Assembly (NCBI GenBank): GCA_029261655.1
Contig: JAJDAY010000022.1
Location: forward strand, 124,001 to 188,000
Reading direction: 5' to 3'
Source of the DNA: Nitrospinaceae bacterium
GTDB lineage: Bacteria > Nitrospinota > Nitrospinia > Nitrospinales > VA-1
Length of the DNA stretch: 64,000 bases
The notes below the pieces were generated by a model. It was not told where the DNA came from and made no database searches. It worked only from the letters and a program-made list of their open reading frames with translations. This document shows, one piece after another, positions 7,531 to 16,358 of this stretch (its first letter is position 1; every line of letters starts with the position of its first letter). A program made the translations under genes and the position numbers.

Positions 7531-10500
7531 TCACTCCGCCGGCATATTGGCAGGATGATCCACAGAGGACGTGGGTTTCTCCAGCGAGTCCTTCACAAGA
7601 TCTGCCTTTGTGGTGTGAAAACCCATATCCATCATCAGCGACATCAGAACAGGCACGAGAAAAAGCGTGAATACGGCGGACACGCTCAACCCTCCAATGA
7701 GCGCCGTGCCCATGCCCCGATACAGCTCAGTCCCGGCGCCTTCGCCGAAGGCCAGGGGTATCATGCCGAAGACGCTTGAGATGACCGTCATCATGATGGG
7801 ACGCAGGCGCGTTTCGCAGGAAAACTCAAGAGCTTCGCGTTCGTCCATTCCAGCACGGATGTTGTTGAGCATCTGATGGATGATGAGGATAGCATTGTTC
7901 ACCACAATCCCGGCGAGAATGATGATGCCCAGTTGGGTCAAAATATCAAAAGTGATCCAGTTCCAGTCCGCGGCCATGGCACTGGCATCGGCAACCTCCC
8001 ATTCTTCCAGGATGGATCGAATGAACCCCCGTTGCAACCAGTTGTTGCCGACGATTCCTAAAAACGCTCCGGACATGGCGAAGGTCACCGTCAGCATCAC
8101 GATGATGGGACGAAAAAAGGAAGCAAACAGGGCCACCAGCAGGAGATAGATGAAACCCACGGCATAGATAAAACTGTTCACCAATGATTTCTGCGTGGAC
8201 GCCAGCTCATCCGCCGAACCACCGGAGCGCAGACCGAATTCTTCGCTCAGGGTTTGCCGGACAGGAGCCAGGGTTTTCTTTTCCACCTCCTTGATCACCT
8301 GTTGCATGGCCACATCTTTTTTCACCTGAACGAGCAGATTGATGGCCCTCTCTTTTTCGATGTGATCGATCCTGGCGGGTCCGGCGCTGATCTCGATGTC
8401 GGTCAGATTGCCCAAATGGGTCATCATGCCTTCATCAGTCCATATGGGCATGTCTTTATAGTCTTGCAGACTGAGTTTTCTTTTATCTTTTTTCTGCACA
8501 AAAACAAAGTCGATGGGTTCTCCCCGGTCGTTGAATTCTCCCAGATACCAGCCCGCAATCAACGACGCAACAATTGTGCCGATCTCGTCCATCCCCATAT
8601 CAAGCCTTGTGGCCTGCTCCCTCCGGGGTAGAAAACGCAGTTCCGGGTTTCCAAATTTAAATTCCGGGCGGACGGAGTGCACCCCCCGTACACTTGAGAT
8701 GTCACCGATCAATTGCAGGGCGACGTCTTTGAGTTTGAGCATGTCCGGCCCGGTGATTTCCACCTGAAAGGTCTTATCCGCCGACCGGAAGATCGGTCTT
8801 TGAACGGCGAACGCAAAACGATAGCCGGGGATTTTAAATATTTCACGGCCCATCTCTTGCGATTTCACAGCCATTTTCACCTCGCCCCGCTGCCCGCCAG
8901 CCAGTTCGGGTTTTATGATCGCACCGCCGCCGTTGAAACGCTGGGAAAATACCAGAAAATTGCGGGAGACATCTTCCATCGCGATGATCTTCTTTTCATA
9001 ATTTTCAAAATAATCCATGTTGGTTTTTGCGGGAACGCCGGCCACCGGTTCCATCATCATGAACACCATATTTTTATTCCCATAGGGAAGATAATCGGGT
9101 TCAGGAAGAATTCGAGTGCTCCACCAGAGGAGAAACACCACGCCGACGACGATGCCCACCTTGCTCACAATGCTGGTAAAAGTTTTGGCTATCAGTTTTC
9201 GTATCAAACTCGAATAGGCATTTTTTATATTTTCACCAATGGCAATGACAGGCCGCAAAATCGTCTGATGCAAAAATCCGGGTCGATAAGGCTCCCCCGG
9301 TTTTAAACGGATCAACAATGTGGTCAACGTCGGAATCACGGTGATGGAAACCAGAAGCGAAAGGGCAATACTGGCGCTGATGGTGATGGCGATGTCTTTA
9401 AACATCTGTCCCGCTTCTTCTTCGATAAAAACAATCGGCACAAACACCGCCAAAGTGGTCAGGGTAGACGCCAGAACAGCGCCCCAAACTTCCGCCGCCC
9501 CATCATAGGCGGCCTTCATCACTCCTTTTCTCATCGTGAGGTGGCGGTAAATATTCTCCAGAACCACGATGGAATTGTCCACCACCATGCCGACGGCAAA
9601 AGCCATGCCCGCAAGCGAAATAATATTGATGCTTCGGCCCAATAGTTTCAGAACGATGAAAACTGCCACCAAACTCACGGGAATGCTGATGGCGACGATT
9701 AGAACAGAGCGAACGGACCCAAGGAAAAGCAAAAGCACGATGACCGCAAGGATCGCCCCCACCCCTAAATTGGATTTGACCAGGCGCATGGATTCATCGA
9801 TGTAATCGACATCCTTGTAAACGATCGCCAGTTTCAGGGGGATGCCACGGCTCAACAGTTCCTTGTTAAGTTGGACCACGGCCTCCGCCGTCAGGTTGCA
9901 AGTTTCCACCACGTTGGCGCCGGCTTTCCTTATGACGCCAAAGGCATTCGACATCCTTCCGCTGATGCGGACCAAAGATGAGGTTCGTTTGTAACCATCC
10001 ACCACCGTGGCAAAATCACGAACCGTGACGGTCCGTTCCCCATCCCGCTTGATCACGGTACTCAGGATTTCTTCAGCGCTGGTAAATTCGCCCAGCGTGC
10101 GCACCGTGTACTCGCGGGTTCCCTCATCGTGAAGCCCGGCGCGGGTATTCTGATTTTCTTCCGACAATCTGTTGACCACATCTTCATAGGTCAGGTGCAG
10201 GCGGGCCATGCTGTAGGGATCAAACTCCACGCGCATCTCGCGGTCTTCTCCGCCGAAGTGCCACATATCCGCCACACCGGTGACTCGAAGCAGAGCGGGA
10301 ATGACGATGTCCTCCCCGACCTTGTACATATAATTCTGATCGAGGTTTGGCATCTTCGGGTTGGGTTTGTCGAAGACGATCCACATGATGGGATTGGAAT
10401 TGTCGCTGGAGACGGACTTCAAAGTCGGTTTGTCGGACAAAACCGGCAGGTCTTTCACCTGCTGAAGCTTGTTGTTCACATCAATGGTGGCGATATTTTT

Positions 10501-10800
10501 ATCAATTCCCCATTCAAACTCCAGGGTGATCGTGCTCAAACCCTGCTGGCTCCGCGACGTCATCTTTTTGAGTCCCTCCACGGACTCCAGTTGTTCTTCC
10601 AGCCGGCGGGTGATATTACGCTCCACTTCGCTTGGGGAAAGCCCCCGGTATTCCGTTCTTACCTCGATGATGGGTTTGTCCACCGTGGGGGTGAGCTGTC
10701 TGGGAAGAGTCTGAAAACAGAAAAATCCGACTACGGCGATGAGCACGACCATCACCGTTACGGTATGGTAATTTCGAATGGATCGATCGATCAGTTTCAT
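7531..10800 (-). CDS. RND-family efflux permease
   Basis: A 1089-residue inner-membrane transporter, the usual length for tripartite RND pumps that use proton entry to export substrates. Helix 1 is followed by a large periplasmic loop, then a helix bundle, and the two halves repeat (TM4 motif GMVVDNSIVVLENI; TM10 motif GIVVNNAILIIHQ). The AcrB Asp pair is Asp408-Asn409 here, and the TM10 lysine of AcrB is Asn. This pattern is common in other RND branches. The start ATG overlaps the adaptor stop (TGATG), so the two are coupled. No outer-membrane TolC-type gene is adjacent. The substrate is unknown. Confidence 0.92.
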   Translation of the reverse strand: MKLIDRSIRNYHTVTVMVVLIAVVGFFCFQTLPRQLTPTVDKPIIEVRTEYRGLSPSEVERNITRRLEEQLESVEGLKKMTSRSQQGLSTITLEFEWGIDKNIATIDVNNKLQQVKDLPVLSDKPTLKSVSSDNSNPIMWIVFDKPNPKMPNLDQNYMYKVGEDIVIPALLRVTGVADMWHFGGEDREMRVEFDPYSMARLHLTYEDVVNRLSEENQNTRAGLHDEGTREYTVRTLGEFTSAEEILSTVIKRDGERTVTVRDFATVVDGYKRTSSLVRISGRMSNAFGVIRKAGANVVETCNLTAEAVVQLNKELLSRGIPLKLAIVYKDVDYIDESMRLVKSNLGVGAILAVIVLLLFLGSVRSVLIVAISIPVSLVAVFIVLKLLGRSINIISLAGMAFAVGMVVDNSIVVLENIYRHLTMRKGVMKAAYDGAAEVWGAVLASTLTTLAVFVPIVFIEEEAGQMFKDIAITISASIALSLLVSITVIPTLTTLLIRLKPGEPYRPGFLHQTILRPVIAIGENIKNAYSSLIRKLIAKTFTSIVSKVGIVVGVVFLLWWSTRILPEPDYLPYGNKNMVFMMMEPVAGVPAKTNMDYFENYEKKIIAMEDVSRNFLVFSQRFNGGGAIIKPELAGGQRGEVKMAVKSQEMGREIFKIPGYRFAFAVQRPIFRSADKTFQVEITGPDMLKLKDVALQLIGDISSVRGVHSVRPEFKFGNPELRFLPRREQATRLDMGMDEIGTIVASLIAGWYLGEFNDRGEPIDFVFVQKKDKRKLSLQDYKDMPIWTDEGMMTHLGNLTDIEISAGPARIDHIEKERAINLLVQVKKDVAMQQVIKEVEKKTLAPVRQTLSEEFGLRSGGSADELASTQKSLVNSFIYAVGFIYLLLVALFASFFRPIIVMLTVTFAMSGAFLGIVGNNWLQRGFIRSILEEWEVADASAMAADWNWITFDILTQLGIIILAGIVVNNAILIIHQMLNNIRAGMDEREALEFSCETRLRPIMMTVISSVFGMIPLAFGEGAGTELYRGMGTALIGGLSVSAVFTLFLVPVLMSLMMDMGFHTTKADLVKDSLEKPTSSVDHPANMPAE

Positions 10801-12158
10801 CAGGTCTTGGGCGTTTTGGCCGGTTCCTTATCTGTCTCCGGTTTATTAGACGCGGCGTTGAAAGGCGTTTCAGCTTCCGGGGACAGGTTGGTGGGAAACA
10901 CATTGGCTCCGGGAAACACCGCCCCGGAACCGCGTAAAATCAAGTCCACCTTGGGCCCCAATTGATGCGTGAAATCCTCAATTTCCACATAATCGTCACG
11001 TTCTTTGAAAGCTTTCACAGGAACCAAATGCGCGCGTTTATCTTTCATGATATACACCACCGTCCCGTTGTCGCCGATCACAAGAGCGATGGAGGGAACA
11101 TGCAGAACGTCTTTGCGGGTTCCAAATTGCATGATGGCCTCCAGATTCACGCCGGGGAATAAAGAAGCGCCTGGTTTCGGCAGATCGATTTGAACTTTTA
11201 TATTGCCGGAATAAATATTAGCGTCTGGAATCACCCGGATATTGCGAGTGAGTTCTCTCCCGTGTTTGAAATGAAGGTTGAGGTTTCGTACCAGAAATTC
11301 AGCGCCCTGTAAATTTTTCAGTTTTTTCCGGTAATCCTGAGGCATTTCGAGGACGGCTTTCAACCGTGAAGAACCGATCATTTCCACCACCGGCGTTCCG
11401 GCACTGGCAAAAGCGCCCTGCTCAATTTTTTTAGCAATGACAACCCCGGAAAAAGGCGCCCGTATGGACGCTTTTGAAACGTTGAGCCGGGCGATGTCGA
11501 TCTGCTTTTGAATTCCTTCAACAACAGATTTTTTCTGCTGAATATCTTCCACACGGGAACTCTTTCCCGCCTCCAGAGCCGCTTTACTGGACCTGAGGGC
11601 ATCCCCGGCACGGCGGACACGGTCTGTGGACTGATCCATCTCCGATTCCGAGACAAACCCCTGGGCCACCAGTTGTTCGATTCTGGCTTTCTCTTTTATC
11701 GCCAGTTCATGAGCGCTGGTATCGGCGTTGACCTGGGCCTCCAGTTTTTCTTTTTCCTGGGGGCGCAGACCTTCGTTGGATTTTTCAAATTCTAATTGCG
11801 CAACGGACAAATCGGTTTCAAGGCGCCCCAGTTCCAAATCGTATTCGCGGGAATCAATGAGAGCCAATACATCCCCTTGCCGAACCTTCGACCCTTCCGC
11901 CACCGGAATGCGGTCAATCTGCCCTTTGACTTCTGTGGTGATCGTCACCCGCTGGTCAGCCTGAATATTTCCGACGGTGCGCACCTGATCCACAACGTCC
12001 AGATAGACCACCTTGCCGATCTGCACCGGCAGGGAGAACTCTCTTTTTTTAGAGGCGGTTACTTCCGGGTCTCCGCCACAACCAAATAGCAAGAGAATGG
12101 ATAGAATGGAAAGACACAACTGAACCGTTTTGTCCTGTAGGAATTTGTTATACTTCAC
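10800..12158 (-). CDS. RND periplasmic adaptor (membrane fusion) lipoprotein
   Basis: A 452-residue adaptor that would bridge the RND permease and an outer-membrane channel. A signal peptide ends in the lipobox LLFGC with Cys27 as the lipidation site. The N-terminal half-motif DQRVTITTEVKGQIDRIPV and VRQGDVLALID is a biotinyl-lipoyl-like hairpin. A long alpha-helical coiled-coil hairpin follows (about 125-220), and the returning half-motif is IRAPFSGVVIAKKIEQGA. It is first in a two-gene operon with the permease, preceded by a good promoter. The C-terminal proline/lysine-rich tail is typical of low-complexity ends. Confidence 0.92.
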   Translation of the reverse strand: MKYNKFLQDKTVQLCLSILSILLLFGCGGDPEVTASKKREFSLPVQIGKVVYLDVVDQVRTVGNIQADQRVTITTEVKGQIDRIPVAEGSKVRQGDVLALIDSREYDLELGRLETDLSVAQLEFEKSNEGLRPQEKEKLEAQVNADTSAHELAIKEKARIEQLVAQGFVSESEMDQSTDRVRRAGDALRSSKAALEAGKSSRVEDIQQKKSVVEGIQKQIDIARLNVSKASIRAPFSGVVIAKKIEQGAFASAGTPVVEMIGSSRLKAVLEMPQDYRKKLKNLQGAEFLVRNLNLHFKHGRELTRNIRVIPDANIYSGNIKVQIDLPKPGASLFPGVNLEAIMQFGTRKDVLHVPSIALVIGDNGTVVYIMKDKRAHLVPVKAFKERDDYVEIEDFTHQLGPKVDLILRGSGAVFPGANVFPTNLSPEAETPFNAASNKPETDKEPAKTPKT

Positions 12159-12178
12159 AGAAGCCTGTCAATTTTATA

Positions 12179-12206
12179 TTGATATTTGGATGCATTATCC
12201 TATACA
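12179..12206 (+). promoter_or_regulatory. Possible promoter of the methyltransferase gene
   Basis: Plus strand: TTGATA, 16 bases, TATACA, ending 24 bases before the ATG at 12230. No clear ribosome-binding site lies between, so a near-leaderless transcript is possible. Confidence 0.35.
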
Positions 12207-12222
12207 AAATTTATTTAATCAA
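12194..12222 (-). promoter_or_regulatory. Promoter of the RND adaptor-permease operon
   Basis: Minus strand: TTGATT, 17 bases, GATAAT, with the -10 element about 36 bases from the adaptor ATG. It overlaps an oppositely directed promoter candidate. Confidence 0.55.
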
Positions 12223-12229
12223 TTAATTC

Positions 12230-13135
12230 ATGAGCTTATCCTCACCCTTAGTTTATCCCCTCGATGATTTCGATTACTGTCTGCTGGACTCAGGCGGGTT
12301 CCAAAAGCTGGAGCGGTTTGGTCCGCATCATTTTATCCGGCCCGCCCCGCAGGCAATTTGGCCTCAAACCCTGCCCGCTACGGAGTGGCGTCGAGCGAAA
12401 GGGGAATATAAATATTTCAAGGGTAAAGAAACAGGGGGCGAATGGAAGTTCTTCGACAAACTTCCAAAAGACGGCTGGCTGCTGAAGTTTCGCAACTTGA
12501 CCTTTAAAATCAAACCCACCGGGTTTGGTCATATTGGCATGTTTCCCGAGCAGGCTCTCAACTGGACCTGGATCGATGAATTGATCCGGTCGAGCCTACG
12601 GACGGATCTCAATATTCTCAATATTTTCGGTTACACCGGTGCCAGCACACTGGCCGCGGCGGGTGCTTCAGCCGCCGTCACCCATGTGGATGCCTCCAAA
12701 GCTTCCGTCACCTGGGCCAAAAACAATCTTGAAGTTTCCGGTTTGGGCGATCGCCCGGTCCGCTGGATCGTTGACGACGCGCTCAAGTTTCTAAAGCGCG
12801 AGCACCGCCGGGGCCAACGCTACGATGGCATCATCATGGACCCGCCCACTTTCGGGCGCGGACCGGGCGGGGAAGTCTGGAAAATCGAAAATCAACTTTC
12901 AGAACTGATGCACCATTGCAAACAAGTTTTGAGCGATCAGCCTTTATTTATCCTGCTCACCACCCACTCGCCGGGTTTTTCGGCTTTGACTCTCAAAAAT
13001 ATGATAATCAAGTTCATCCCGGAGTCCGCTTCAGGCGTTTTTGAAACCAACGAGATGTATATTCACGATACCGGTTCAGGACTCCATCTTCCCAGTGGTT
13101 TTTTTTCCCGCTGGCGAAATGATTCGGTAAAATAA
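12230..13135 (+). CDS. Class I SAM-dependent methyltransferase, RlmI-like
   Basis: A 301-residue protein with the SAM-binding motif NIFGYTGAST at about 131-140, an acidic motif VDASKASVTWA, and the catalytic-type motif DPPTFGRG at 204-211. These are features of the RlmI/RlmK-like rRNA methyltransferase group. It lacks the N-terminal PUA domain of E. coli RlmI, so its RNA target is uncertain. It is divergent from the efflux operon across a 71-base gap that holds overlapping promoters. The next gene, an acyl-CoA ligase, starts 39 bases downstream. Confidence 0.85.
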   Translation: MSLSSPLVYPLDDFDYCLLDSGGFQKLERFGPHHFIRPAPQAIWPQTLPATEWRRAKGEYKYFKGKETGGEWKFFDKLPKDGWLLKFRNLTFKIKPTGFGHIGMFPEQALNWTWIDELIRSSLRTDLNILNIFGYTGASTLAAAGASAAVTHVDASKASVTWAKNNLEVSGLGDRPVRWIVDDALKFLKREHRRGQRYDGIIMDPPTFGRGPGGEVWKIENQLSELMHHCKQVLSDQPLFILLTTHSPGFSALTLKNMIIKFIPESASGVFETNEMYIHDTGSGLHLPSGFFSRWRNDSVK

Positions 13136-13174
13136 GTCTGATGATCCAAATTCTCAGGCAACCTGGAGGCGGTC

Positions 13175-14695
13175 ATGGCGCATGAGTTTTACAACCACAT
13201 CAAATCGTACGCTGAAAGAACTCCCGATCACCTGGCGATCATCGACGGCGGCGACACGCTCACCTACAAAGAGCTTCTAGAACAAATAGAAAGTTTTTCC
13301 ACCGCTTTGACCGGCCTCAAACTAGGCCCGAACAGCAAGCTTGGAATTTTCTGCCTGAACCAAAAAGAATATATCATCGCCTTTTTAGGCTCTTTACTCA
13401 AAGGCTTGCCCATCGTTCCGCTTAATTTTCTGCTCGGCCCGGACGATCTGGTATTCATCGCTAAAAACTCGGGGATCGACACACTGGTGGTCGACGCCCT
13501 GTTTATCAAAAAAGAGACTCTGCCTTTTTTTCAGATGTTCCCAAATAAAATCGTGGTGGGGGAAACCGATCTTGAGGCCCTGGGGAACGGAACCCTGGCT
13601 TTTGAAAAATTTCTACAGAATAGCGACCGCAGGCAAATCCCCCATGAAAGAGAACCTTCCATTCCAGACACGATTTTCTACACCTCCGGGACGACCGGTC
13701 AGCCCAAAGGGGTGATGCTCGACGAGAAACAATTCGAAATCAATTGCGAAGGATTTTTAGCCCATTTAGACATATCTGAAAAAGACCGGGCCATCGTCGC
13801 TCTGCCCCTGTTTCATTCCTTCGGCAACATCATGGCTCTCGTGCTTTTGCGCCAGGGAGCGACGTTGATCCTGTTGCGCCAGTTTGCGCCGAAAACCATT
13901 CTCGCGGCAGTGGCGGAGCATGAAGCCACGCTTCTGCCGTTGGTCCCGACACTTTATTCCTTCCTCATCGAAATTTATGCCCGTGGCGGATACGACGTTT
14001 CCTCCCTGAAGGCCTGTATTTCCGGCGGCGCGTCTCTTCCAGACGCACTGCACCTGAAAGTGAAGGAAATTCTCGGCACCGCCGTCCTGGAAGGCTACGG
14101 TCTCACTGAAACTTCGCCGGTCATCGCGGTCAATGAAACTTCCAGGGGAGGTGTGCCCGGTTCCGTGGGGCCGGTTTTACCGAATTTAAAAGTAAAAATA
14201 ATGGCGGATTCGGGTCATCCTGTCAAACAGGGGGATGTCGGGGAAATATGGGTGCAGGGAGAAACCGTGATGCGGGGTTACTGGAAAAACCCGGAAGAAA
14301 CCAAAATGATCCTGACCCCGGACGGATGGCTTAAAACCGGGGACCTTGGGCATATGGACGCTGAAAACCATCTTTTTATTTCTGCGGGACGAATCAAAGA
14401 CCTCATCATCCGCGCCGGAGAAAACGTCGCTCCTCTGGCCATTGAAAACGCTTTGATGAATCATCCTTCATTGATGGAAGCGGCGGTGATAGGCGTCCCC
14501 GACGATCGGCTGGGGGAAAAAGTCAAGGCCTGCGTTGTCTTGAGAGAGGGCGCATCTGCGGATGAACAGGCGCTGAAAAAATTCTGCCGGGAACGGCTTC
14601 CGGCTTTCATGGTTCCCGATATTATCGAATACCACGAATCACTCCCAAAAAACGCCACCGGCAAAATTTTAAAAACTCAGTTACGCGAATCTTGA
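13175..14695 (+). CDS. Long-chain acyl-CoA ligase-like AMP-binding enzyme
   Basis: A 506-residue member of the adenylate-forming (ANL) superfamily. It activates a carboxylic acid with ATP and usually transfers it to CoA. The P-loop YTSGTTGQPKG is at 169-179, GYGLTETSP follows near 307, then GWLKTGDLGHMD. The C-terminal NATGKILK holds the catalytic lysine (Lys497). A strong GGAGG lies before the ATG. The chain length or nature of the acid cannot be read from the sequence; the overall form is closest to medium/long-chain fatty acid ligases. Confidence 0.9.
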   Translation: MAHEFYNHIKSYAERTPDHLAIIDGGDTLTYKELLEQIESFSTALTGLKLGPNSKLGIFCLNQKEYIIAFLGSLLKGLPIVPLNFLLGPDDLVFIAKNSGIDTLVVDALFIKKETLPFFQMFPNKIVVGETDLEALGNGTLAFEKFLQNSDRRQIPHEREPSIPDTIFYTSGTTGQPKGVMLDEKQFEINCEGFLAHLDISEKDRAIVALPLFHSFGNIMALVLLRQGATLILLRQFAPKTILAAVAEHEATLLPLVPTLYSFLIEIYARGGYDVSSLKACISGGASLPDALHLKVKEILGTAVLEGYGLTETSPVIAVNETSRGGVPGSVGPVLPNLKVKIMADSGHPVKQGDVGEIWVQGETVMRGYWKNPEETKMILTPDGWLKTGDLGHMDAENHLFISAGRIKDLIIRAGENVAPLAIENALMNHPSLMEAAVIGVPDDRLGEKVKACVVLREGASADEQALKKFCRERLPAFMVPDIIEYHESLPKNATGKILKTQLRES

Positions 14696-14723
14696 AACGA
14701 CCGGGGCCAACCGGGATTGATTA

Positions 14724-16025
14724 TTAATCCGCCGCGCAACGAAACCCCAAATCCTCGATCCGGTAATCCACCCACAAAGCCTTACGATTGGCGGAGCGTA
14801 ATTCGGGCGCGGCGTTCGACCAGGAACCGCCGCGAAATATCTTGTTGTTGGTCCCGCCGCGCATCACGCGTTCCGAGCGAACCGGCCCCGTGGGGTCTTT
14901 TCTGGGACTGACCATATAATATTTTTCTTCCATCCAGTCCGCCACCCATTCGTTCACATTGCCTGCCATATCGTGAAGGCCAAATGCGTTGGCAGGAAAG
15001 GAACCCACCGGTGCGGTGGCTGGAAAACCGTCTGACACGCTATTGTCTTTTAAATTAACGACGCAGGCCTGGTCACAAAAATTAGCCTTGCTCGCATCAA
15101 ACTCATCACCCCAGTAATATTCAGTCAAACTCCCTGCCCGAGCGGCGTATTCCCACTCCGCCTCAGTCGGCAGACGCTTATTCGATTTTAAGCAATACTC
15201 ATCGGCTTCAATCCAGGTGACGCTTTCGACCGGCAGGTCAGCGCCTTTGACAAGCGACATGTTGGTCCCCATCTTGAGCAGGAACTCTCTCTGAGTCACC
15301 TCAAACTTGTCCATTTTAAAAGCGGACACGCACACCTCGTGCACGGGTTTCTCATCCTGCTCTCCTTTATTGCTTCCCATTTTAAAACAGCCTCCCTCAA
15401 GACTGACCATTTCCACGGGTCCTTTGGAACCAGAAGCCTCAATCATCTTCATTTTAACCTGGCCCTGCAATAAGATCACCTCCCCACGAACACTTTCAGG
15501 CACGCCACGGTATTTAAATTGCGCACGATGTTTGGGAACCAGTTCCATCTTTCCCGTTTTAAAAAAGAAAAAACGATAATGCGGGACCGGCTCGGTCAAA
15601 ACAGGTGTCAGGTAATTTCGCATATTGTTTTTTGCGTCTTCCTTCAATATGACGGTTTCGTCCACCAGTTCCGCCTCCAGGGGTTCGGACTCCCCTTCCA
15701 GAGTCACCAGCACATTCTTACCCTTGAAAACTTCCATCGCCAGAATCCGGCCAAGCAGAGTATCGGCTTCCTTAAATTTGTTCAAAGCGATTTTCGTCTC
15801 CGCGAGAGATTTCATGACGCGGTAATTTTCAGGGTCTGTTTCTAAAGCCTGGGTGTAAATCGTTTCCGCTTTCAAATAATCTTTGATCGCAACTGCCTGG
15901 TCTCCGGCGGAAATGGTTTTTGAAATATCACTGAACGCCTGAACGGGCCAAAATAAAATTACGGCCAAAAGTCCTGCCAGATATAAACGGGCGTTTTTTC
16001 CGCGCCCAATATAAACCACCGTCAT
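14724..16025 (-). CDS. Secreted TPR and SUMF1 (formylglycine-enzyme-like) domain protein
   Basis: The 433-residue protein begins with a signal peptide (to about residue 33). A short TPR-like helical region follows (about 38-95), then an intermediate beta domain and, from about residue 205, a SUMF1/FGE-sulfatase domain: GGCFKMGSNKGE, KFEVTQREF, RLPTEAEWEYAARAG, GLHDMAGNVNEWVADW and FRGGSWSN. The paired cysteines used by true formylglycine-generating enzymes near the C-terminus are absent (GGSWSNAAPELRSANR), so it is probably a non-catalytic or ligand-binding version. A TATAAT lies on the minus strand at 16068-16073 upstream. It converges on the ligase gene across a 28-base gap. Confidence 0.85.
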   Translation of the reverse strand: MTVVYIGRGKNARLYLAGLLAVILFWPVQAFSDISKTISAGDQAVAIKDYLKAETIYTQALETDPENYRVMKSLAETKIALNKFKEADTLLGRILAMEVFKGKNVLVTLEGESEPLEAELVDETVILKEDAKNNMRNYLTPVLTEPVPHYRFFFFKTGKMELVPKHRAQFKYRGVPESVRGEVILLQGQVKMKMIEASGSKGPVEMVSLEGGCFKMGSNKGEQDEKPVHEVCVSAFKMDKFEVTQREFLLKMGTNMSLVKGADLPVESVTWIEADEYCLKSNKRLPTEAEWEYAARAGSLTEYYWGDEFDASKANFCDQACVVNLKDNSVSDGFPATAPVGSFPANAFGLHDMAGNVNEWVADWMEEKYYMVSPRKDPTGPVRSERVMRGGTNNKIFRGGSWSNAAPELRSANRKALWVDYRIEDLGFRCAAD

Positions 16026-16160
16026 GAGTCGACTCCAAATAGATTTATTAAGGGAATGAACGGGATCATTATAACATCCGGCAATGGGATTGAAAGAAAG
16101 GTGTCAATTTTCGTTAGAATTCGGAAGGGCGAACCAAGGACCCGCGACACGTCCCGGTTC

Positions 16161-16334
16161 CTACGGCTTTTTTGGGCCGGATTTTTCTTTTTTGCCGGTT
16201 TTTTTGCTCGATTTAACCCTGGCGGAATCCTGGTCGGCTTTGGTTTTTTTCAGGGCGTCCCACTCCGAATCCAAAGCGGGCCCCTTCTTTTTGTATTTGT
16301 CCCTTTTGGGGAAATAATCTATCTCATCGATCAT
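16161..16334 (-). CDS. Small lysine-rich hypothetical protein (57 aa)
   Basis: An ATG reading frame of 57 codons starts MIDEIDYFPKRDKYKKKG and ends in a lysine/serine-rich tail (KSSKKTGKKEKSGPKKP). GGTGA precedes the ATG. It begins 24 bases after the stop of the 728-residue membrane glycosyltransferase on the same strand, so it could be cotranscribed. The acidic head and strongly basic, disordered tail resemble small nucleic-acid or ribosome-associated proteins, but no family is recognised. Confidence 0.5.
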   Translation of the reverse strand: MIDEIDYFPKRDKYKKKGPALDSEWDALKKTKADQDSARVKSSKKTGKKEKSGPKKP

Positions 16335-16358
16335 CGTTTCACCGGGAAAAAATAACGT

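Noticed and set aside
8713-9306. A 197-codon plus-strand frame inside the RND permease gene
   Set aside because: It is antisense to a full-length conserved permease and shows no family motif.
16056-16355. A 99-codon plus-strand frame upstream of the SUMF1 protein
   Set aside because: It is phenylalanine-rich shadow sequence opposite the lysine-rich 57-residue minus-strand ORF.
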